DNA of 64,000 nucleotides, from the NCBI RefSeq assembly GCF_019097845.1, contig NZ_JAHRGM010000046.1:124001-188000 (forward strand), given 5' to 3'. The notes under the pieces are model-generated. The model was not told the DNA's origin and searched no databases. It saw only the letters and a program-made list of their open reading frames with translations. A program made the position numbers and the translations under genes. Each line of letters begins with the position of its first letter. Position 1 is the first letter of the stretch. The DNA comes from Sphingobium sp. AS12 (GTDB lineage Bacteria; Pseudomonadota; Alphaproteobacteria; Sphingomonadales; Sphingomonadaceae). Positions 25,929-33,848 of the stretch are shown here, piece by piece.

Positions 25929-27128
25929 ATGATCGAGAAGCCTCTGGACCGGTCCGACGCGGAGATCATCGTCGTCAGGACAGATGACGCGGCGCTTCCG
26001 ATGCGATCACGCAACGCTGACGCCGAACCCGTCGATATACGGCTGCTTCGCACGATCGGCGGCATCGTTCCGACCGACCTCCCGCCGGTCAGCCAGCTCG
26101 GGCTTGAGACCGCGCTTACGGCAATGGCCGATGCGACCAAGGCGGCGATCGCTGCCGATCTCGACTGCTGGCGCGATTGGTGCGACGACGAAGGCCGGTC
26201 CCCGCTCCCGGCCGATCCCGAGGACATGGTGCGTTACGTGAACGCGCTGGACGCCAGGGGCAAGAAGCCCTCGACGCTCGCGCGGCGCATCGCGAGCCTC
26301 GGCTCGGTTCATCGCCTGATGGGATTGGCCAGCGATGCAGCGCCCACCGACGCGCCGATGGTGCGTGCGGCACTTAAAGCCATCCGGCGGCGTAGAGGTG
26401 CATTGCAGCGCCAGGCAGCGCCATTGAGGCTGGGCAAGGCGCTGGACCCCCATGCCGCAAAGGGGTTCACCCTTGCCGCGCTGCTCGACGCCTGCGGTGG
26501 CGATCTTCAGGGTTTGCGGGACGCGGCGCTGTTATCACTCGGCTATGATGCCGGTCTACGGGTCAGCGAACTCACTGTTGTGGAAGCGAAGCATATCGAC
26601 CCGCACAAGGATGGCTCGGCGACCCTGTTCATCCCCTTCTCCAAGACCGATCAGGAGCAGGAGGGCGCTTGGGCGTGGCTGTCGGCCGAAACCATGCGGC
26701 GGGTCGGCGCGTGGCGTGACGCAAGCGGCATCGAAGAGGGGCCGCTTTTTCGCCGCGTCGGCGTCGATCGACGGCGCGCTCACGAGGCGGAGCCAGAGGC
26801 CGCGCTGGCGCGAACGACTTATTCCATTGGGACAGCGCCTCTCACCCGGCAGGGCGTCAACGGCATCTACCGCCGTGTAGCCATCGCGGCATATGAGATC
26901 GGACTGGTGGAGCTGTCTGCAGGCAAGCTGCTCGATGCGGTGCAAGCCTTGTCCACCCACTCGCTGCGCGTCGGCCTGACCCAGGATCTCTTTGCGGCAG
27001 GGGAAGACGGCGCCGGCATTGCGCAGGCGCTCCGCTGGAGCTCGCCGACGACCGCGCTACGCTATGGCCGCAAGCTCGCCGTGCGCAGCAACGTCGCAGC
27101 GCGCGTCCTTTCAAGGGTCCGCAGTTAA
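25929..27128 (+). CDS. Cre-like tyrosine recombinase
   Basis: 399 residues. A helical core-binding domain (about 60-165) precedes the catalytic domain with R211 (YDAGLRVSEL), K239 (SKT), H344 and R347 (THSLRVGL), W370 (RWSS) and the nucleophile Y379 (ALRYGRK). The spacings R-K 28, H-R 3, R-W 23 and W-Y 9 equal those of phage P1 Cre (R173, K201, H289, R292, W315, Y324). Cre-type enzymes recombine lox-like palindromes without accessory factors, and a palindrome lies just upstream. The first about 25 residues may not be translated (ATG at residue 26). It may resolve dimers or integrate cassettes. Confidence 0.88.
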   Translation: MIEKPLDRSDAEIIVVRTDDAALPMRSRNADAEPVDIRLLRTIGGIVPTDLPPVSQLGLETALTAMADATKAAIAADLDCWRDWCDDEGRSPLPADPEDMVRYVNALDARGKKPSTLARRIASLGSVHRLMGLASDAAPTDAPMVRAALKAIRRRRGALQRQAAPLRLGKALDPHAAKGFTLAALLDACGGDLQGLRDAALLSLGYDAGLRVSELTVVEAKHIDPHKDGSATLFIPFSKTDQEQEGAWAWLSAETMRRVGAWRDASGIEEGPLFRRVGVDRRRAHEAEPEAALARTTYSIGTAPLTRQGVNGIYRRVAIAAYEIGLVELSAGKLLDAVQALSTHSLRVGLTQDLFAAGEDGAGIAQALRWSSPTTALRYGRKLAVRSNVAARVLSRVRS

Positions 27129-27262
27129 CCGCGTGACAAAGTGCGCGCGCTCGTCTGCTTCAAGTGCGTGACGGTCGCTGCAATAGGCGCCTTTCCAAAA
27201 GATTCGCAAAACCCCAACGGTCAGTTGCGATCTCGCATCTCCGTCGCCTTTGACCTGGAAGG

Positions 27263-27592
27263 CTAGCTGTCACCGGGCTCGCCAAGCCAAGCAGGGATAT
27301 CGCGACGAGCATCGAGTACGCGCCACACATCGATATGGTCGTCCCGTTCGGCATAGAAGACAAGCCATGGATAGCGCTCGAGCCGGCGATGGCGCAGCCC
27401 CGGCAGGTCCAGCTCATGTGCATAGCGCGGCGAGCCGATGCCGGGATGCTCCGCGATGGTCTGGTAGGTCGCCTCCAACGCGTCAACAAAGCCGAGCGCG
27501 ATATCCGCACCGGCCTCGCGCGCATAATGGTCGATAGCTTCCTCAATGTCGCGTTGAGCCTGGTCGCGCGGGACGACCCGCCTCGCAGTCAT
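27263..27592 (-). CDS. parE: ParE/RelE-type toxin
   Basis: 109 residues with the compact ParE/RelE fold: helices (RDIEEAIDHYAREAGADIALGF), then AEHPGIGSPR and the strand HRRLERYPWLVFYAERDDHIDVWRVLDARRDIP, closing with the usual R(V/L)LxARRD motif. ParE toxins poison DNA gyrase; RelE types cut mRNA, and sequence alone does not separate them fully. It overlaps the upstream antitoxin gene by 4 bases in the antitoxin-first order typical of type II modules. Confidence 0.88.
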   Translation of the reverse strand: MTARRVVPRDQAQRDIEEAIDHYAREAGADIALGFVDALEATYQTIAEHPGIGSPRYAHELDLPGLRHRRLERYPWLVFYAERDDHIDVWRVLDARRDIPAWLGEPGDS

Positions 27593-27822
27593 TCCGTGCG
27601 GCGAGCCCGCGCGCGCAGCCGCTCAAAATATGCTCCGTCAGCAGGGGCTCCAGGCGGGGACTCCGCGCCGTCCAGAAGCAGGCGGCGCAGCCGCTGCCGC
27701 TCCTGGTCCTTGCGAATCAGCTCGCGCACATATTCGCTGCTCGTGCCATAGCCGCGGCCCAGGACCTGCTCGTCGACGAAGCTCTTGAGCGTCTCAGGCA
27801 GCGAGATGTTCATTGTGCTCAT
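27589..27822 (-). CDS. parD: ParD-type antitoxin
   Basis: 77 residues. The N-terminal ribbon-helix-helix (MNISLPETLKSFVDEQV, then GYGTSSEYVRELIRKDQER) is the ParD DNA-binding fold, and the flexible C-terminal tail (ADGAYFERLRARARR) would wrap the toxin. It likely represses its own operon. The stop overlaps the parE start. The module sits between the intact recombinase 3' end and a diverged second copy of that end. Confidence 0.88.
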   Translation of the reverse strand: MSTMNISLPETLKSFVDEQVLGRGYGTSSEYVRELIRKDQERQRLRRLLLDGAESPPGAPADGAYFERLRARARRTE

Positions 27823-27876
27823 GCTTGTCTATTTAGTAGCTTTGGCAAAAATTGGCAAGATTGATAGTCCATCGCA

Positions 27877-27941
27877 ATGGCCGCAAGCTCGCCGTGCGCA
27901 GCAATGTTGCAGCGCGCGTCCTTTCACGGGTCCGCCGCTGA
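27877..27941 (+). pseudogene. second, diverged copy of the recombinase 3' end
   Basis: These 65 bases repeat the last 65 bases of the recombinase gene (27064-27128) with only a few substitutions. In frame they encode GRKLAVRSNVAARVLSRVR plus a stop, the catalytic Tyr codon falling just upstream of the homology. The rest of the second gene is missing. The copy also supplies the final codons of the acetyltransferase gene on the other strand. It marks an old recombination or tandem duplication junction. Confidence 0.85.
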
Positions 27942-28457
27942 CACCTTCTGACTATCTGTGGCTGTCAACGCCGCACGGACGTCTCCGATCGCTCGCATAA
28001 GCACAGAAGCATCGTCGCGGGCCGCAACAAACCCCCAACTTTGCCAGTACCGCTCGGCATCGGCGTCGATGGCGCGTACAACGATTGCCCGACCCCCGAT
28101 GATTTCAGCACCCGCTAGACACCGCCGTAGCGCGTCTGTGACGAGCGCAGACCCGATTCCGCGACCATGCTCCCGCTGATCCACAGCCAGCTGACCGATC
28201 AAAAGGCAGGGAATTGGATCCGGCGGGCGACCTGTGCGGATTCTGCGCGGGGCGGCCGCTGGATCAATCGCGCTTGGAGCCAAGCCATAATAACCTACTA
28301 CGCGGCCTTCCTCATGAACAACCATGACACGCGTGAAATCGTTGCGCTGATTGGCCTGCGCATAGGATTTCAACCAGTCGTCTAAAGCAGGCTTTCCGCA
28401 TTCGAACTCCTCAAGATGATGTGAAGCCGAAAGTGGTTCTACTGATGAAATTGCCAC
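27924..28457 (-). CDS. GNAT acetyltransferase toxin (TacT/AtaT-like)
   Basis: 177 residues with a GNAT fold: the N-terminal FECGKPALDDWLKSYAQANQ, the acetyl-CoA loop region LLIGQLAVDQREHGRGIGSALV with R/QxxGxG/A, and YWQSWGFVA near the end. TacT-type toxins acetylate aminoacyl-tRNA and halt translation. Paired with an upstream DUF1778 antitoxin after 7 bases. The last codons lie inside the repeated recombinase end, so the native C-terminus may have been replaced. Confidence 0.85.
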   Translation of the reverse strand: MAISSVEPLSASHHLEEFECGKPALDDWLKSYAQANQRNDFTRVMVVHEEGRVVGYYGLAPSAIDPAAAPRRIRTGRPPDPIPCLLIGQLAVDQREHGRGIGSALVTDALRRCLAGAEIIGGRAIVVRAIDADAERYWQSWGFVAARDDASVLMRAIGDVRAALTATDSQKVSAADP

Positions 28458-28464
28458 GCGATGT

Positions 28465-28755
28465 TCAGGCCCAAGGCGCCTTGCGAGTCAGTCGTTCCTG
28501 CGCTTTCGGCGGCAGCGGCTTCACCGGTGCATCGATCGCAGCAAGGAACTCGGTAAACGTCTCGTCAGAAACTCGAACCACGCGCTCGTTGAGCATCGCG
28601 AGTTGAGCATCATGCAGCGCTGCCCGGCGAACAAACTCCGTACGGGACAGACCGACCGATGCAGCGCCTCGATCGATGATCGCGAGATCATCGTTGCGAA
28701 AACGCATCGAGACCGGTGTCTCTTTCCGGACAGCCGTGACGTTCATTGGAGTCAT
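28465..28755 (-). CDS. DUF1778 antitoxin (TacA-like)
   Basis: 96 residues. A ribbon-helix-helix region (VSMRFRNDDLAIIDRGAASVGLSRTEFVRRAAL) and a C-terminal toxin-binding tail with FTEFLAAIDAPVKPLPPKAQERL are typical of DUF1778 proteins that neutralise GNAT toxins. The start ATG at 28755 follows an AT-rich upstream stretch (about 28765-28790) that could be the autoregulated promoter. Confidence 0.85.
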   Translation of the reverse strand: MTPMNVTAVRKETPVSMRFRNDDLAIIDRGAASVGLSRTEFVRRAALHDAQLAMLNERVVRVSDETFTEFLAAIDAPVKPLPPKAQERLTRKAPWA

Positions 28756-28784
28756 CCTTCTATGTAACGCATTTGTATATACGC

Positions 28785-28935
28785 CAGGATTGGGCGGGCG
28801 ACAAGGGATCGAGAGCCAGATCGAGTGCGATTGTGGTCCTCCTCGGCATCGCTCAGGCCCTCCGCCGGCGCCGTGCGGCCCGCGTCGGCTAGGCCGCGTG
28901 CGATCGAAGCGTCCAGCTCCGCGAGCCGGGTCTCC
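28785..28935 (-). pseudogene. remnant of a ParD-like antitoxin
   Basis: A minus-strand frame reads TRLAELDASIARGLADAGR and TAPAEGLSDAEED, which resembles the C-terminal half of ParD-type antitoxins (ELDASIARGIADADAGR, then PAEEVF). The N-terminal ribbon-helix-helix and a start are missing, and the end runs into the DUF1778 gene. No partner toxin is present. Recognition is by eye from a short stretch. Confidence 0.4.
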
Positions 28936-28960
28936 CTTCCTGCCGATCGGGCGTGTATCC

Positions 28961-29170
28961 TTATCGAATGCGTCCGCGGATACGTTCCCTTAGCCCCGCA
29001 AGAGACTGAACCCGGCCTGCTGCCACGTCGTCGCGCGCGATCGCCAACAGCTTGAACAAGGCGAGCAATTCCTGGGTTCTCGTATAGCTGACCACGCCCT
29101 GAATTACGGCCTTGGCTTCGCCATTCTGTGTGATCATAAGTGGAGGGTGCCCTCGCCTAAATCCCGACAT
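28961..29170 (-). pseudogene. truncated Phd/YefM-type antitoxin
   Basis: The 69 codons carry the second half of a Phd/YefM antitoxin (PPLMITQNGEAKAVIQGVVSY, then LALFKLLAIARDDVAAGRVQSL). The first strand and helix expected upstream appear in a different frame (VPGDLQEAMSKARVK), so a frameshift near 29150 has probably split it. No toxin gene follows. If translated from the ATG at 29170 the product would lack the dimerisation region. Confidence 0.6.
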
Positions 29171-29269
29171 TTAACCCTAGCCTTTGACATCGCTTCCTGA
29201 AGGTCGCCCGGCACCGCTCCGCGAGAGCAAGAGAGACGCCCCGAGGATCCTCGCGTCGAATCAATTTGC

Positions 29270-29284
29270 GAACATTGCACGAAC
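29270..29284 (+). promoter_or_regulatory. LexA (SOS) box before a small membrane protein
   Basis: GAACATTGCACGAAC is an exact GAAC-N7-GAAC alphaproteobacterial SOS operator. Its end lies 27 bases before the ATG of the 68-residue gene at 29312, a distance much like that at imuA in this window. Predicts DNA-damage control. Confidence 0.8.
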
Positions 29285-29311
29285 ACTGTAAGCCTGCGGC
29301 TGAGATACGCC

Positions 29312-29518
29312 ATGCAAAAATTCGACTGGAACACCTTCAACGCGACGCACGACCACGAAGGCGGTCCGATCTCGCGCTACGTCCACGATGGAAGCGATCT
29401 GCTGGAATATGGCGATCGCTCTCAGTCGCCATATTCGGGCCTGGGAAAAGCGATCGGTATTGCACTGCTCGGTGTCGTCGGTGGGCTGATTCTGGCGATC
29501 GATCATCTGGTATTTTGA
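29312..29518 (+). CDS. small SOS-controlled membrane protein
   Basis: 68 residues: a polar, acidic N-terminal part (MQKFDWNTFNATHDHEGG, YVHDGSDLLEYGD) and one C-terminal membrane helix (AIGIALLGVVGGLILAIDHL, about 46-65). No family recognised. A GAAC-N7-GAAC box sits just upstream, so it is probably LexA-repressed. Small single-pass SOS proteins in Caulobacter (SidA) block division by binding the divisome; a similar role here is only an analogy. It converges with traG, whose stop lies 5 bases beyond its own. Confidence 0.65.
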   Translation: MQKFDWNTFNATHDHEGGPISRYVHDGSDLLEYGDRSQSPYSGLGKAIGIALLGVVGGLILAIDHLVF

Positions 29519-29522
29519 AGCG

Positions 29523-32366
29523 TCATTTCCTTAGATCGGGATCGTTGAAAAAGCCGATATCCTGATTGTCCTGGACTTCTTGGCGCACCTGCGACCCGGC
29601 TTCGACATGCAGATTTCGCCCAGCACGCGCAGCTGCCCGCCGATCCTCCAATTCGGCCCTTCCAGCGTCGATGATCGCATCCGCATCCGCAATGCCCCGT
29701 GCTGACGGCGCTCCGCCGCCGCCTCCCACACGCGCCGGCGCATACCGTCCGCGAACGTCCGCCGAAGATGAGACGTCGGGGCGCTCGATGTCGACCATGT
29801 TCGGCCGGACCAGATAGTCGTCGATCTCGGCGCGGATGACGTCGCTGCGTTCGTCCATCCACCGTGCGATCATCTCGGCACGGACCGACTGCTGATGATA
29901 GGACAGATCCGTGGCCCACAGTTCGGGAACATCCATGCCCGGATTGCGTGCCTGTTCGCGGCGATACCATTGCGCGAGGTCCTGGCTCAGATTCTCGGAA
30001 AGCTGCATGCCGTGGCTCTCGGCATAGCTCGCATCGCGGTTGAGCGATCGAGCGATCTCATCGAGCCGCTCAGCCGATCGCGTGTAGGAATGCGCAAGGG
30101 CCAGCGAATCCTCGCTTACGCTCGCATCCGAGCTTGTCGTCGACGACCGGTTGAACGAACCTGCTCGTTCATAGGTGCCCTCGGAGGACGAAGCGCCGCT
30201 CCCACTGGCATGATCGTCCCGCACGGAGCTTCCCGAGCTGTTTTGGGTTTCGGCGCTGCGAGACCTCTGGGTCTGGTGGCCGAGCGCTGATTGTTGATCG
30301 GCGTTTGCCCCTACAGAAACGGAGCCGGCGCCGCGGATAGGAGCGGGCGGGCGGCCTTGCGAAGCTCCTCCTTGACCGCTCTGCGCTTGTGGCGCGGGAC
30401 CCTGCCCACCGCGGCCCGCGCCAGTGCCGGCATTGAGCGATCCACCAACGGATCGAGAGACAATGACGCGCCGATCGCGGCTATCCGTCACACCCGCCCG
30501 CTCGCTTTCGCTGGACCGCTGCTCGATACTCTCGCCGCCGGTGGTGGTGCGGCGGTCGAACTGCTCGACCGATGTGCCCGACTGAACACCGGCACTCGCC
30601 TCGCTTCCCGACGTGCGTTCGTGCGACAGCGTCGTCGACACCGCGTTACGATGCTGCGCGGTCAGCACCGACGAGGCGGCATTGCGGAAGCTTTCCGCCT
30701 GGCGCTCCGCCTCGCTGGCCAGCTCGCGCCACTCGGCGACCGTCCCTGTGTTCATTGTCGGCGTGAACTGGAGCCTGGAAATGGCGGCGCTCGTGTCGAT
30801 CACGTCCCTGCCGTTGCCAAACCCACCAACGGTCGCGCCATTGTCCTGGCGAACGCTGACCCCGGCGGCGCCCGACATATAGCTCGCCGCCGTCTGCCAC
30901 TGATTGCTCTGGCGCATGTTGGACGTCCAGTTTCCGGCGCTCACATTTCCATAGCTGTAATTCCCGGTGGTCTGCTCCGCTGCCGCTTGCTCGGCGGCAT
31001 TTTGCGCTGGCGCCAACATCGACATGCTGTGGCTGGCAATGCCCATCGCACCGCGCGCGAGGCCTGCCGCGAGAAACGGAACCGACATCAACATGAAGCC
31101 GGCGATCGTCGCCGTCTCGGCGTTGACTGCCCCGATCCCGGCGAAGGTGCCGAGCGTGACGCCGCCGCCCGCTATTCCAGTTGCTGCCATCTCCGCGCGC
31201 GTCATGCAGATCATATGGAGGACGACATAGAGCGGCCCCCATGCCGCCAGATAGAAGAAGCCTGTCGCATAGCCCTTGAGCGCCGCGACGCCGGTCTGCG
31301 GCATGAGGAATAGCGGAAAAATGACGGGAAACATGGCGTAGAAAACGACCGTAAGTACGATGTGCAGGACCGGTACCCAAGCCATCGCCTGCTGCGCGAT
31401 CGAGTTATAGGTGTTGCGCGCCTGAATGTCGGCGCGTGTCGTCGCGAAGGTGTCGATCGCGGCCGCACCGCTGCCGCCGGCCATGCCGTTGCGTGCCTGG
31501 GCGAAGGCATTGATCGCCGTATTTTGCCGTAGCACACTCGCATAGGTCGGCGACCCGCCGGTAAATGCCTGCGCGACGACAGGCACGTCGTGGCGCAGCT
31601 TGTCCGCGGCGAGCGCATTGCTGAGCCGTGGAAAGGCTTCCCTTCCCCATATCGGCAGGTTCGCCTCGATCATCGGAGTCCATTGCGCGTCGAGCGCCTG
31701 GTATGCGGTGCGGCAGGTCAGGATCGACGTTTCCACGGAGCCGTCGGATTGGCGCTCGACCCATTTTTGCGAGCGGGCTTCCGAGCCAGGACCGATCGTC
31801 GCCCAAAGATCCGCAGCCCGCGAAAGATCGGTCATCGACTTGAAGCCGAGCATCAGGTCGTAGAAGGTGCAGGACTTGAAATGCTCCTCGAGATTGGTCG
31901 CGAACTCGGCATCCCGGATCTCGAAATTACGCGTCGCGTCGAGCAAGCGCGACCCATAGACCATGCCGTTGCCGCTGTAGTTCAGCTCGCTCGGCATGCT
32001 GAACACCGTCTCGGCGGTGCGCGTCAGATAGTCCCCGACCTGGCTGGTGAAACTTGCCAGCACGCCTAGCCCCAGCGGTACGTTGTCGACTGTAGCGGGC
32101 GCCAGGGCCGGGTTGAGCCGGTCCGTCACCTTGATGTCGATCGTCGGGACCATCAGGCACAGATAGATGGCGGTCGCCTGCAAGAACCAGTTGAACCACG
32201 AGCGATAGTTAAGCGTGAACGCGACCACGAGCAGCGCGTAGATCAGTCCCATCACCAGCGCGACGCGGATCAGCGCGCGATAGCCCCCGCCCCCCGACCA
32301 CGCCGCCACGGCGTTGAAGACATTGACGAGATACTCGCCGCCGCCGATCGTGAAGACCTCGAGCAT
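29523..32366 (-). CDS. traG: F-type mating-pair stabilisation protein TraG
   Basis: 947 residues, close to the 938 of F TraG. The N-terminal half is membrane-embedded (YRALIRVALVMGLIYALLVVAF; WFLQATAIYLCLMV; further segments near residues 330-450), matching the TraG_N domain. The C-terminal half is a long Ser/Gly/Gln-rich periplasmic region with a helical end (SLALAHSYTRSAERLDEIARSL). TraG is needed for pilus assembly, mating-pair stabilisation and, in F, entry exclusion recognition. Last gene of the transfer operon, 15 bases after traH. Confidence 0.92.
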   Translation of the reverse strand: MLEVFTIGGGEYLVNVFNAVAAWSGGGGYRALIRVALVMGLIYALLVVAFTLNYRSWFNWFLQATAIYLCLMVPTIDIKVTDRLNPALAPATVDNVPLGLGVLASFTSQVGDYLTRTAETVFSMPSELNYSGNGMVYGSRLLDATRNFEIRDAEFATNLEEHFKSCTFYDLMLGFKSMTDLSRAADLWATIGPGSEARSQKWVERQSDGSVETSILTCRTAYQALDAQWTPMIEANLPIWGREAFPRLSNALAADKLRHDVPVVAQAFTGGSPTYASVLRQNTAINAFAQARNGMAGGSGAAAIDTFATTRADIQARNTYNSIAQQAMAWVPVLHIVLTVVFYAMFPVIFPLFLMPQTGVAALKGYATGFFYLAAWGPLYVVLHMICMTRAEMAATGIAGGGVTLGTFAGIGAVNAETATIAGFMLMSVPFLAAGLARGAMGIASHSMSMLAPAQNAAEQAAAEQTTGNYSYGNVSAGNWTSNMRQSNQWQTAASYMSGAAGVSVRQDNGATVGGFGNGRDVIDTSAAISRLQFTPTMNTGTVAEWRELASEAERQAESFRNAASSVLTAQHRNAVSTTLSHERTSGSEASAGVQSGTSVEQFDRRTTTGGESIEQRSSESERAGVTDSRDRRVIVSRSVGGSLNAGTGAGRGGQGPAPQAQSGQGGASQGRPPAPIRGAGSVSVGANADQQSALGHQTQRSRSAETQNSSGSSVRDDHASGSGASSSEGTYERAGSFNRSSTTSSDASVSEDSLALAHSYTRSAERLDEIARSLNRDASYAESHGMQLSENLSQDLAQWYRREQARNPGMDVPELWATDLSYHQQSVRAEMIARWMDERSDVIRAEIDDYLVRPNMVDIERPDVSSSADVRGRYAPARVGGGGGAPSARGIADADAIIDAGRAELEDRRAAARAGRNLHVEAGSQVRQEVQDNQDIGFFNDPDLRK

Positions 32367-32381
32367 GATCCCGGGCGACCG

Positions 32382-33848
32382 TCAGTTAAGACCCTGGGCG
32401 CTCAACCCTCGCGAGAAGTTGAGCGCGGCCCCCATCGCCGGTGTCATGCTGTTTTGAAGCGTCGATTCGAGCATGATGCTGCGGTCGATTATCTGCAGCG
32501 TGACAGCCAGCTTCTGGTCGAGCCGCACGCTGCGCTGCGCGAACCTCGCTCGCGTGGTTGCGATTTGCCGGCGCCACTGATCGGCGGTCGCCTGGTCGGC
32601 CGTCTGAAAGTGGATCTTCGCCTGTTCGACGCGGTCCAGCATATTGTCGAGCATGGCGTTCAGAATGTCGACCGAAACAATCTCGGCGAGGGTCTCGATC
32701 TCGCCATCGGTCAGCGCATATTTGGCGGCCGCCTGGACCGCGAGGATCTTGAACAAAGGGATTGTCGCCAGGTTGAGCAATTGCCGCTCGGCCGGGCTGA
32801 TGGCCGTATCGGACCTGATTTTGAGGCTGATGTCGCGGATCATCGTCGCGATCCGCGGCCGCAGCGCGGAGGAGGCGGGAACGACAAGCGTCTGCTCGCC
32901 GATATCGAGACAAGGATCGTCATTGCAGCGCAGAATCCTCACCGGCGGGGCATCGGCCGTCCCGTCGAGCAGGGCCGTCACTACCGCATCCTCCGCGGGA
33001 CCAAAGATCACGACATTGCCGCCGACCGAGGGATCACTTGATGGGCGCGTCACGATCGTGCCGACGAGCGACATGATATATTCGCTGAAATTCTGGTCAA
33101 ACGCGCCGAACTTCTCGGACTTCTTCAACGCCTCCCATGTATAGTTGTGGGGCTCGCCGACAAGATGGTCCGCCATCGCGGCGTCGCTGTTGCCGGCGAT
33201 CGTGCTGTCGCGCTGGTTGCCGTTATTGCAACCCTGCCGCGCTGCCGCCCAATCGCTGAATACGCCCTGGCTATTGCCAACCGCCTCGCAGATCGTCGCC
33301 CGGGTGGTGTCCATCTGCGGCCAGATCCCACCGACCAATGCCTGCGCCGTTTCGCAGGAATTGATGTTCATCTGATTGAGCAGCTGCGCCTTCTGACTGA
33401 ATTCATCCATCACCTTGCCGATCTCGGGACTGACAGAATCGATGGCGAGCTTGAAGGCGAAGCCGAGCGCATTGTTCGCGGTCGCCTTGAGCATAGCGAC
33501 GATTTCACTCGCGTTGATGAACGAGAAGCTGCCGGAGAACAGGTCGATCCCTCCGCAGCCGGCGCGCGCGCTCGGCAATTGGAGGTTGAACGGCGAGACG
33601 CTCTTCTGAGGAAACCGGGTCCACAGATTGCCCAGCGAATAATAGCCCGCCGATTGCCCCTGAAATGCCGTGGGTCCGGTCACATTGGCCGCACCACCAG
33701 CATCGTTGAAGAAGCTGTTCATCTGTCCGGCGACGTCGGCCCGTGCCGCCGTCGGCACCATGGCAAGATGAAGCGCCGCGGCGATGCCCGCAACATTGAC
33801 GGATCCACGCAGAGGCGCGCGCAGGCGCGGAAAGGGCTTCCCTTTCAT
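32382..33848 (-). CDS. traH: F-type conjugation protein TraH
   Basis: 488 residues with a signal peptide (about 1-37, ending ARA). The family blocks are clear: MNSFFNDAGGAANVTGP, GYYSLGNLWTRFP, GCGGIDLFSGSFSFIN and the central NINSCETAQALVGG. TraH works with TraF and TraW in the periplasm for pilus extension. It abuts traF with no gap. Confidence 0.94.
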   Translation of the reverse strand: MKGKPFPRLRAPLRGSVNVAGIAAALHLAMVPTAARADVAGQMNSFFNDAGGAANVTGPTAFQGQSAGYYSLGNLWTRFPQKSVSPFNLQLPSARAGCGGIDLFSGSFSFINASEIVAMLKATANNALGFAFKLAIDSVSPEIGKVMDEFSQKAQLLNQMNINSCETAQALVGGIWPQMDTTRATICEAVGNSQGVFSDWAAARQGCNNGNQRDSTIAGNSDAAMADHLVGEPHNYTWEALKKSEKFGAFDQNFSEYIMSLVGTIVTRPSSDPSVGGNVVIFGPAEDAVVTALLDGTADAPPVRILRCNDDPCLDIGEQTLVVPASSALRPRIATMIRDISLKIRSDTAISPAERQLLNLATIPLFKILAVQAAAKYALTDGEIETLAEIVSVDILNAMLDNMLDRVEQAKIHFQTADQATADQWRRQIATTRARFAQRSVRLDQKLAVTLQIIDRSIMLESTLQNSMTPAMGAALNFSRGLSAQGLN

